From positions 1 to 49,710 of the forward strand of contig NZ_MLBG01000019.1 in assembly GCF_001936595.1 (NCBI RefSeq): a stretch of 49,710 nucleotides of DNA. Direction: 5' to 3'. This document shows positions 9,084 through 15,834 of the stretch, piece by piece (position 1 is the first letter of the stretch; the number at the start of each line of letters is the position of its first letter). The stretch is from Desulfovibrio sp. DV (lineage in GTDB: Bacteria > Desulfobacterota > Desulfovibrionia > Desulfovibrionales > Desulfovibrionaceae). The notes below the pieces were generated by a model, which worked only from the letters and a program-made list of their open reading frames with translations, ran no database searches and was not told where the DNA came from. The translations under genes were made by a program, and so were the position numbers.

Positions 9084-10130
9084 CTAATGGGCAAAGGGAT
9101 AGAGCTTCCAATAGGATTTGACGAGCCGCCAGCGGTTGGCCAGCCCTTCGGGTTCAAAGATCAGGAACAGGACCAGGACGAGGCCAAAGACGCCTTCCTT
9201 CATGGCCAGGAGCGCGCCGCTTAAATCCGTGAAGGCCGCGCCGGCATGTTGGGCGATGAAATTGAGCAGTTCCGGCAGGATGGTGATGAACACAGCGCCG
9301 AAGACGCCACCTATGACGCTGCCCAGGCCCCCGATGATGATCATGGCCAGATAGCTGACCGAAAGCCCGATGCCGAACTGCTCCGGGGTGATGTACATGG
9401 TGTAGCTGCCCCAGAGCGCCCCGCCGACGCCGGCCAGAAAGGAGCTTAAGCCAAAGGCCCGCAGCTTGTAGGCGAAAAGGTCCACGCCGACGATCTCGGC
9501 CGAGAGGTGGTAGTCGCGGATGGCCACAAAGGCCCGGCCAAGGCGGGTACGCATGACGTTTCGCACACTGAGCACGCACAAGACGGCCACAGCCAGGGTC
9601 AGGTAGAACATCTTGAGGTCGGAATCGAAGGCGAAACCGAAAATGGACGGCGGATCCAAGGCCATGCCGCCGGAGCCGCCGGTGACGGCGTCCCAGTGGA
9701 GAAAGACGTATTCGAGGATGAGCTGGGCAGCCAGGGTGGCGATGGCCAGATAGATGCCCTTAAGGCGCAGCGAGGGCAGGCCGAAGACCATGCCGGTCAG
9801 CGCCGTGATGGCCCCGGCCCCGGGCAGAACCAGCAGGAAGGGCAGGCCCAGGTTGGCCAGATAGGCTGCGCTGTAGGCCCCGACCCCGAAAAAGGCCCCG
9901 TGGCCAAGGGAGATCTGGCCGCAGGAACCGGTGAGCAGGTTTAAGGATACCGCGCCGATGACGGAAATATTGATCAGGCACAGGATGGAGACGAGGTACT
10001 TGTTCATGGCCCAGGGAGCCAGGCACAGGGCCGCGAAAAAAAGGAGCATGGAAATTTTCAGGAACCGGCCGGGGAAAAGCTGGGCCTCGCCGGCATAGGT
10101 TCGGAAAAACAGTCCACATTGTCCGTGCAT
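9084..10130 (-). CDS. livM: ABC transporter permease LivM
   Basis: 348 aa, eight to ten hydrophobic segments starting about residue 27 (ISMLLFFAALCLAPWA). Contains the LivM landmarks LNLLTGSCGQISLGHGAFFGVGAY, LRLKGIYLAIATLA and the cytoplasmic-loop motif VRNVMRTRLGRAFVAIRD for contact with the ATPases. Start ATG is 3 nt after the livH stop, with only a weak ribosome site, so coupling to livH is likely. Forms the inner-membrane channel together with LivH. Confidence 0.94.
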   Translation of the reverse strand: MHGQCGLFFRTYAGEAQLFPGRFLKISMLLFFAALCLAPWAMNKYLVSILCLINISVIGAVSLNLLTGSCGQISLGHGAFFGVGAYSAAYLANLGLPFLLVLPGAGAITALTGMVFGLPSLRLKGIYLAIATLAAQLILEYVFLHWDAVTGGSGGMALDPPSIFGFAFDSDLKMFYLTLAVAVLCVLSVRNVMRTRLGRAFVAIRDYHLSAEIVGVDLFAYKLRAFGLSSFLAGVGGALWGSYTMYITPEQFGIGLSVSYLAMIIIGGLGSVIGGVFGAVFITILPELLNFIAQHAGAAFTDLSGALLAMKEGVFGLVLVLFLIFEPEGLANRWRLVKSYWKLYPFAH

Positions 10131-10133
10131 GGG

Positions 10134-11021
10134 CTACACCCGCTCGATTTCCCGGGCGCCGAAGAGCCCGTAAGGTTTGATCATGAGGATGACGACGAGG
10201 AAGAGAAACGCGGCCACGTCCTTGAAGCCGCCAAGGCCGAGGAATTCCTTGGCCGCACCGTCGCAGACGTTTTCCAGGACACCGATGATAAGGCCGCCAA
10301 GGGCCGCGCCTAGCAGGCTGTCCAGGCCGCCGAGAATCACGGCCGGGAAGACCTTGAGGCCCAGATGCCCGAGTTGGGCGTTTATACCGTTGATGTTGCC
10401 GAGGATGACCCCGCCGATGGAGGAGACCATGGCGGCGATGCACCAGGACAGGGCGAAGATGTTTTTAATCCCGATGCCCATGCTGGCGGCGGCCTGCTGG
10501 TCAAAGGCCGTGGCCCGCATGGCGATGCCCAGGCGCGAGTATTTGAAAAAGGCCGAGAAGATGAGGAAGAGGATGATGGAGAGGGCAAAGGCAGCCAGAT
10601 AGACCGGGGCCACGGGCAGCCCGGCGATCATGACCGGCTCCTGGGGCAGCACCGGCGGAAAGACCTGGATCTGCGTGCCCCAGAACAGTTGGACCAGGGA
10701 TTTGAGCACCGAGGACAGGCCGATGGTGACCATGATGACGCTTATGATGGGTTCGCCGATCATGGGCCGCAGGATGAGCCGTTCGATGGCGATGCCGAGG
10801 ATAAACGAGAAGCCAAGGGTCAGGAAGAAGGCCGCCAGAAAGGGCAGCTTGGCCTGGACGGTGAGCGAAAAACAGATGTAGGCCCCGACCATGACCAGTT
10901 CGCCCTGGGCGAAGTTGACCACCTTGGTGGCCTTGTAGATGATGACAAAACCCAGAGCCACGAGGCTGTAGATGCTGCCGATGACCAGGCCCGAAACAAG
11001 CAGTTGCAGATAATAGTCCAC
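10134..11021 (-). CDS. livH: ABC transporter permease LivH
   Basis: 295 aa, about eight membrane segments. Typical LivH features: LVIGSIYSLVALGFVIIYKATKVVNF, AQGELVMVGAY, and the ATPase-contact loop YSRLGIAMRATAFDQQAAASMGI near the middle, plus GGLDSLLGAALGGLIIGVLE at the C-terminal part. The start codon is GTG (the sequence gives GTG GAC TAT), with GAGGAG 6 nt upstream. Co-transcribed with livM. Confidence 0.94.
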   Translation of the reverse strand: MDYYLQLLVSGLVIGSIYSLVALGFVIIYKATKVVNFAQGELVMVGAYICFSLTVQAKLPFLAAFFLTLGFSFILGIAIERLILRPMIGEPIISVIMVTIGLSSVLKSLVQLFWGTQIQVFPPVLPQEPVMIAGLPVAPVYLAAFALSIILFLIFSAFFKYSRLGIAMRATAFDQQAAASMGIGIKNIFALSWCIAAMVSSIGGVILGNINGINAQLGHLGLKVFPAVILGGLDSLLGAALGGLIIGVLENVCDGAAKEFLGLGGFKDVAAFLFLVVILMIKPYGLFGAREIERV

Positions 11022-11079
11022 GCTCTCTCCTCATGCCCTGGCCGCATGCGACGGCCAAATCCTTTGCAACAACGGCGAA

Positions 11080-12999
11080 TCAGCCGGGACCGGCCGTCTC
11101 GGCCACGTTTTCCAGACGCAGTTCGCCGCACATCTCCCGGACGCTGGCGTCCTGGTAGGTGATCTCGGCCCGCAGATTGAGGCTGCAGGCGTCGGAGTAG
11201 AGCGCCTCGATGAGTCCGGCATAGCGCTCGCCGACCACCTTGCGGCGCACCTTGCGGGTGCGGGTCAGTTCGCCGTCGTCGGCGTCGAGTTCCTTGAAAA
11301 GCAGGGCGAAGCGGCGCACTCGCATCTGGGGAGCCAGCCCGGCGTTTATGCCGGCGATCTCGCCCTGCACCAGCCCGTAGACCTCGGCCTTGGCGGCCAG
11401 ATCCTGGTAGGTGGTATAGGTGAGTCCCTTGGACTCGGCCCAGCGGCCGACGATCTCGGCGTCGATGCACACGATGGCGGCCAGATGGTCGCGGGTATGG
11501 CCGAGGACCACGGCCTCTTTGACGTAGGGCGAAAACTTGAGCTTGTTTTCCATGAACTGGGGCGAGAACTTGAAGCCGTCGGCCAGGGTCATGACGTCTT
11601 TGACCCGGTCGATGACCACCAGCCGGCCGGCGTCGTCGAAATAGCCGGCATCGCCCGAGCGCAGCCGGCCGTCGTCGGTGAGCGTTTCGGCCGTGGCCTC
11701 GGGGTTTTTGTAATAGCCGAGAAACACTGACGGACTCCGGGACAGAATCTCGCCGTCGGCGGCAATGGTCAGCTCGGTGTCCGGGATGGGCTGGCCCACC
11801 GAAGTGAAATCCACGGCCCTGTCGCGGTGGATGCATGAGATGCCGGCGATTTCGGTCTGGCCGTAGATCTGCTTGAGATTGACGCCCATGGCGTGAAAAA
11901 AGCGGAAGGCGTCGGGACCAAGGGCCGCGCCGCCGGTGCTGGCCGAGCGGACGTTGGAAAAGCCGAGCCGGTCTTTGAGCGCCCGGAACAGGCAGGCCCA
12001 GGCGAGAAAATAGGCCAGACGCAGAGGCAGGCCCGGCTTGCGGCCGGCAAAGCGGGCATCGGCGTAGCGGATGCCGACGGGCAGGAGCGTTTCATAGAGC
12101 AAGCGTTTGAGCGGCGTGGTCTCCATGATCTTGACCCGGACCCGGGCGGCCAGATTCTCCCAGACGCGCGGGGGCGAGAAGATGACGTGGGGACCGATCT
12201 CCCGGATGTTTTCCTGCACCGTGTCCGGGTCTTCGGGGAAATTGACGGTGAAGCCGAAAAGGAGCGCCGAGGCGGCAGCCATCATCTGCTCGCCCATCCA
12301 GGCCAGCGGCAGAAAGGAGACGAACTCGTCGGTGTCGCGCTTGGCATCCACCAGCCCCAGGTTGTGGGCCATGGCCAGGAGGTTTTTATGCGAGAGCAGG
12401 GCCAGCTTGGGCCGGCCGGTGGTGCCGGAGGTGGTGGCAATGAGGCAGGGATCCTCCGGGGACAGCACCTGGGTCCAGGCTTCAAATCCCCCGGCCAGTT
12501 CGCGGCCAAGGTCGCGCACGGCCTCAAAGCTGACCAGTCCGGGTTCGTCCAGGCCGGCCAGGCCCTTGGCATCGTGGTAGACGATATGGGCCAGATGCGG
12601 CAGTTCGGGGCGAAGGCCCAGGATCTTGTCCACCTGCTCCTGGTCTTCAGCGACGACCAGCCTTGCTTCGGACAGCTTGAAGATGTGGGCGATCTCCTCG
12701 GCCGGGGCGTCCTGGTACAGGCCCAGGGCAATGCCGCCAAGGGCCTGGATGGCCAACTCGGCAAAAAGCCACTCGGGCCGGTTGTCGCCAATGAGGATGA
12801 CGATGTCGCCCCGGCCCAGGCCGTACTTTTTGAGGCCGCCGGCGAATTCGGCCGCAGCGGCGAGGTAGTCGCTCCAGGAAAAGCGCTGCCACACGCCCCA
12901 TTGCTTTTCGCGCAGGGCGGTCTTTGGGCCATGGGCGCGGGCGCGCCGCAGCAGCAGGCCGGGCAGGGTGTCGTCGTAGATTTTTCGGGCGTCGCCCAT
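11080..12999 (-). CDS. Long-chain-type acyl-CoA synthetase (AMP-binding)
   Basis: 639 aa with all core motifs of the ANL superfamily: phosphate loop TSGTTGRPK (190-198), YGQTE (379-383), RSGDAGYFDDAGRLV and the hinge/C-domain motif VIDRVKDVMTLADG. Overall order and length match the FACS/FadD-like group that carries a YLGYYKNPEATAE-like segment. Reaction: acid + ATP + CoA to acyl-CoA + AMP + PPi, in the cytoplasm. Placed between livG and livH, so it likely activates the acid brought in by the transporter or made from the imported amino acid. Start taken as ATG 12999 (GCGGA 7 nt upstream); a GTG two codons earlier is possible. A palindromic repeat separates it from livG. Confidence 0.88.
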   Translation of the reverse strand: MGDARKIYDDTLPGLLLRRARAHGPKTALREKQWGVWQRFSWSDYLAAAAEFAGGLKKYGLGRGDIVILIGDNRPEWLFAELAIQALGGIALGLYQDAPAEEIAHIFKLSEARLVVAEDQEQVDKILGLRPELPHLAHIVYHDAKGLAGLDEPGLVSFEAVRDLGRELAGGFEAWTQVLSPEDPCLIATTSGTTGRPKLALLSHKNLLAMAHNLGLVDAKRDTDEFVSFLPLAWMGEQMMAAASALLFGFTVNFPEDPDTVQENIREIGPHVIFSPPRVWENLAARVRVKIMETTPLKRLLYETLLPVGIRYADARFAGRKPGLPLRLAYFLAWACLFRALKDRLGFSNVRSASTGGAALGPDAFRFFHAMGVNLKQIYGQTEIAGISCIHRDRAVDFTSVGQPIPDTELTIAADGEILSRSPSVFLGYYKNPEATAETLTDDGRLRSGDAGYFDDAGRLVVIDRVKDVMTLADGFKFSPQFMENKLKFSPYVKEAVVLGHTRDHLAAIVCIDAEIVGRWAESKGLTYTTYQDLAAKAEVYGLVQGEIAGINAGLAPQMRVRRFALLFKELDADDGELTRTRKVRRKVVGERYAGLIEALYSDACSLNLRAEITYQDASVREMCGELRLENVAETAGPG

Positions 13000-13030
13000 C
13001 GTCACATCCGCGTATCGGTTATCGGTTGCC

Positions 13031-13147
13031 GGACGCCTCGTGTCGCGTCCCTTAAAAAATACGATAGTTTTTTAAGAAAATGCATTGTTTTAGTATGTTG
13101 CCGACGAAACATGCTGTGCTCTGTTCGAGGACGCGACACTAGCGTCC
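13031..13147. repeat. Paired inverted palindromes (BIME/MITE-like) between livG and the acyl-CoA synthetase
   Basis: A palindrome at 13031-13050 (GGACGC-CTCGTGTC-GCGTCC) recurs in inverted orientation at 13129-13147 (GGACGC-GACACTA-GCGTCC); the copies differ by about two positions. The inner part is AT-rich and unlike the flanks, with TTAAAAAA (13052-13059) facing TTTTTTAA (13068-13075), and GCATTGTTT facing AAACATGC. The right copy overlaps the livG stop codon. A 7-bp tandem ATCGGTT repeat is at 13014-13027. The layout is that of a pair of REP units or a tiny non-autonomous element. Confidence 0.65.
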
Positions 13148-13921
13148 CAGAAACACCGCGTCTTCGCCGCCGAGGTAGGCGGCCACCACGGCCGGGTCGG
13201 CCATGACCGCTTCGGGCGGGCCTTCGGCCAGCACCCGGCCGAAATCCAGGACCACCACCTTGCTGGAGATGTCCATGACCACGCCCATGTCGTGCTCGAC
13301 GAGCAGCACGGTCATGCCCCATTCCTCATTGATGTCGAGGATATAGCGGGCCATGTCCTCGGTTTCCTCAAGGTTCATGCCGGCCATGGGTTCATCGAGC
13401 AAAATCAGGTCGGATTCGGCAGCCATGGCCCGGCCGAGTTCCACCCGTTTTTGCACGCCGTAGGGCAGTTTGCCGGCCGGATGGTGGCGGTAGGGCGAAA
13501 GGCGCAGGAAATCGATGACATCCTCCACCCGGCGGCGGTGGGCGTCCTCGGCCCGACGGGCCGGCCCGAAGTAGAGGATGGAGGCCAGCAGACCGTAGTC
13601 CATGCGGGCGTGACGGCCGACCATGAGGTTATCGAGCACCGAGAGGCCCTTAAACAGCGCGATATTTTGGAAGGTGCGCGACAGGCCAAGGCTGGTGCGG
13701 GCGTGGGCCGGCACGGCCAGCAGGTCGCGTCCGCCCAGGCTGATGCTTCCGGAGTCCGGGGTGTAGCGGCCGCTTATGCAGTTGAGCATGCTGGTCTTGC
13801 CGGCCCCGTTGGGGCCAATGAGCGAGACGATGCCGCCTTTGTCCACGGTGAAGCTCACACCGGTCAGGGCCGCGATGCCCCGGAAGGTCAGGGTGACGTT
13901 GTCGATTTCCAGAAAGGCCAT
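13139..13921 (-). CDS. livG: Branched-chain-type amino-acid ABC transporter ATPase LivG
   Basis: 260 aa. Walker A GPNGAGKTS, ABC signature LPYGVQKRVELGRAM, Walker B LILLDEPMAGMN, and the LivG-type inserted region between Walker A and signature that mentions SRTFQNIALFKGLSVLDNLMVG. Ends with the C-terminal KVVVLDFGRVLAEGPPEAVM and a short tail of the LivG family. Start set at ATG 13921, whose A overlaps the TGA of the upstream CBS-ACT gene (TGATG) with GAGGAG 11 nt before; an in-frame GTG at 13933 has no room for a ribosome site. Works with LivF. Confidence 0.93.
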   Translation of the reverse strand: MAFLEIDNVTLTFRGIAALTGVSFTVDKGGIVSLIGPNGAGKTSMLNCISGRYTPDSGSISLGGRDLLAVPAHARTSLGLSRTFQNIALFKGLSVLDNLMVGRHARMDYGLLASILYFGPARRAEDAHRRRVEDVIDFLRLSPYRHHPAGKLPYGVQKRVELGRAMAAESDLILLDEPMAGMNLEETEDMARYILDINEEWGMTVLLVEHDMGVVMDISSKVVVLDFGRVLAEGPPEAVMADPAVVAAYLGGEDAVFLGR

Positions 13922-14580
13922 CAGCTCGCCCACTCCTCTTCAAAATCGGCGGCAGACACGAGCTTGTACCCCTTGCGCTCGATGGCCCCGGCCACCAGAC
14001 ACGGGTCGTCGACCGCCAGCCGGATGACCACCATGCGCCGGTCGTTGTGGTAAAAGGTGCCGGTGGCGATGATGCTGACGCCCAATTCGTTGATGATGCC
14101 GGAGACTTCATGGAGGACGCCGGTGCGGTCTTCCACCTCGAAGACAATGCGCGAACCGCCCTGCTTGAGGCCCATTTCCTCGACCAGTACATCAAGCATG
14201 ACCGAGCGGTTGATGTAGCCGACGAGCTTTTGCTGGTCCCCAACAACAGCCAGTCCGGCCAGATTCTTCTGGTGCATGATTTCGGCAGCCTGCTCGATCT
14301 CCATTTCCGGATGCACGGCAATGATGTCCTTGCGCATGATCTTTTGCACGGTAAGCTTTGACAGGAGATAGAGGGCCTCGTGCTTTTCCAGGGTGGTCAT
14401 GATGGAGGGCAGGGCCAGGGCGATGTCCTCCTTGCGCACGTAGCCGAGCAGCTTGCTGTTGTCGTCCACCACAAGGAGCATCCAGAAATCGCTGCCAGTA
14501 AGCAGTTTATCCGCATCAAGAACCGGCGTTTGCGGTGTGACTTTCTTGAAGTCCTTGAGCATTTTGAGACCGACGTACAT
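13921..14580 (-). CDS. CBS-pair / ACT-domain protein heading the Liv operon
   Basis: 219 aa, soluble. Two CBS motifs span about 1-135 (VLDADKLLTGSDFWMLLVVD and KIMRKDIIAVHPEMEIEQAA, AGLAVVGDQQKLVGYINR), followed by an ACT domain (about 140-205: VEDRTGVLHEVSGIINELGV). CBS pairs bind adenylates, ACT domains bind amino acids, so it is a candidate sensor that ties transporter or ligase activity to energy state and amino-acid supply. Start ATG 14580 chosen for the upstream GGAGGG; the frame is open for 18 more codons without a ribosome site. First gene of the operon, overlapping livG by one base. Confidence 0.85.
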   Translation of the reverse strand: MYVGLKMLKDFKKVTPQTPVLDADKLLTGSDFWMLLVVDDNSKLLGYVRKEDIALALPSIMTTLEKHEALYLLSKLTVQKIMRKDIIAVHPEMEIEQAAEIMHQKNLAGLAVVGDQQKLVGYINRSVMLDVLVEEMGLKQGGSRIVFEVEDRTGVLHEVSGIINELGVSIIATGTFYHNDRRMVVIRLAVDDPCLVAGAIERKGYKLVSAADFEEEWAS

Positions 14581-14977
14581 GGTGCGCCCTCCGTGAAAGA
14601 ATGCGATGCATGGTCGCAGATCGCTGCTGTGCAATGATCGCAGGAAACTACGGGCTGTAAGGGTGCTGTTGCTGCGATAGTCCCGAATAAAGTTTCATCG
14701 TTAACATCTTTTTGACAGTTACAAACACTAATTTTTTTGTGTGTATCGGTCAAGGATGCGGCGTGTCGTTGCCGTATATACGATTACTATGTGCATGAAT
14801 GCTGGGTCGTGCCAGGTGTGCGGCCGGGACGAGAGGTTGGGACTGGGGGTAGCCACGGAAATTTGGACAGGCGGTTGACGCTTTTGACGGTCGTTGGCCT
14901 ATGGATGTATACTGGGAGGACAAAACGGAGCAGAATGCGGCATGACCGATAACCGTTATGTTAAGGAGGAATGTGTA
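14581..14977. other. Divergent promoter region of the Liv operon and the small acidic gene
   Basis: About 400 nt without a gene. On the minus strand the Liv operon leader contains two GCGATC repeats near 14617-14640 and an AT-rich stretch at 14685-14740; a weak TTGACC-17-TAGTGT pair (14753 to 14725, minus) is the best promoter guess for the operon. The plus-strand promoter of the small gene is listed separately. Confidence 0.4.
14884..14913 (+). promoter_or_regulatory. Sigma70-type promoter of the small acidic gene
   Basis: TTGACG (14884-14889), 18-nt spacer, TATACT (14908-14913): five of six and five of six matches to the consensus. Expected transcript start near 14920, leaving a leader of about 58 nt with a strong AAGGAGGA site at 14963-14970. 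Confidence 0.75.
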
Positions 14978-15190
14978 ATGAACGCATCAACCAAGAAAAA
15001 GATTTCTAAAGCATCAACAATACTTCAAGAGGTTGCTGACTATTTAGAAGACAAGTCAGCCGAAGAATTTGAATTGTATGGCCAACGCCTCTTTGATTTG
15101 GCTGACGAAATTGAAACGCTTTTAAATGAAATTGAGGACAACGAGGCTAATGCTGAAGATGAAGATGACCCGCAAGAAGATGATGTCTAA
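14978..15190 (+). CDS. Small acidic helical protein of unknown function
   Basis: 70 aa (MNASTKKKISKASTILQEV...). A basic N-terminus (KKKISK) leads into a predicted amphipathic helix pair (about 12-52) and an extremely acidic tail (about 50-70, with runs such as EDEDDPQEDD). No Cys, no membrane segment. The ATG at 14978 has a near-perfect AAGGAGGA site 7 nt upstream and a strong promoter, so expression is probably high. Codons are AT-rich compared with the flanking operons, which hints at foreign origin. The acidic tail could mimic nucleic acid or neutralise a basic partner, but no family is recognised and no partner gene is adjacent. Confidence 0.75.
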   Translation: MNASTKKKISKASTILQEVADYLEDKSAEEFELYGQRLFDLADEIETLLNEIEDNEANAEDEDDPQEDDV

Positions 15191-15834
15191 TCTTTTACGC
15201 GTATTGTCCTGAAGAGTTTGTCTTGCAGCAAACAAACGAATTGCCGATGCACAGATGATTTACAAGCTTTAAAGGCCCGAGGCGAAGTTGCCAGAGGTCT
15301 CCATCCTGGTGAATCCGCGCTTTTCAGTGGAGCTTGAAAGGCAGGAGTATGGTCCCTCAGAAAAATATGCCGCAACGGTACCAGTTGAAGGGCTGACGCG
15401 CCAATAATCTCATCGGTGTGACCGATCCTGCAAAATTCGGTGCCTGCACCTGTGGGAAAAATTGAGCCAGTCAAAAAATAGCAGTCCCAGTAAGGTCTAT
15501 TGACGGCATTTACCCTGGGTAACAGGTGGGCAAATTCCCTTGAGGACGTTACGCAACTTCCAGGGCTTACAGCAAAACAGCTGTAAGCCCTTTTTTGTTC
15601 CCAACGCTATTCCCAACATTCATCATCATAATTGTGCGTAAAGCGCTTTCCTCTGGTGGCCTGCGGTGAGGGGCCCTCGGGCGGTCTTTTCGGTAAGGCT
15701 TCATGACTGACCAAAGCGCGCACTGCCGTCTGTGGACGGTGCTGCCGCTGGGCCTGCTCTGGGTTCCCTGGAAAGGTTCGTGATCGGGGACTCATCAACC
15801 CGTCCCAGTGGCTATCGAGCAGGCACCACATCGT
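15191..15834. other. Intergenic stretch between the small acidic gene and the subtilase
   Basis: About 640 nt with only short weak open frames on both strands. Visible items: a short dyad TTACCC-T-GGGTAA (15510-15522), the terminator at 15563-15596, and directly after it two copies of TTCCCAAC, 12 nt apart (15598-15605, 15610-15617), an arrangement also seen near integrase attachment arms. I see no gene here. Confidence 0.5.
15563..15596 (+). terminator. Rho-independent terminator
   Basis: GGGCTTACAG (15563-15572) pairs perfectly with CTGTAAGCCC (15581-15590), 8-nt loop, then TTTTTT. Oriented to stop plus-strand transcripts, e.g. from the small acidic gene 373 nt upstream. On the minus strand, which would need it after the subtilase gene, there is no U-run, so it serves the plus strand. 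Confidence 0.85.

Noticed and set aside
15187-15474. 95-codon minus-strand frame after the small acidic gene
   Set aside because: No ribosome site, no motif, and it overlaps nothing conserved; probably chance.
15607-15831. 74-codon minus-strand frame downstream of the subtilase, considered as a transposase scrap
   Set aside because: The translation (Pro/Arg-rich) shows no DDE or HTH motif.
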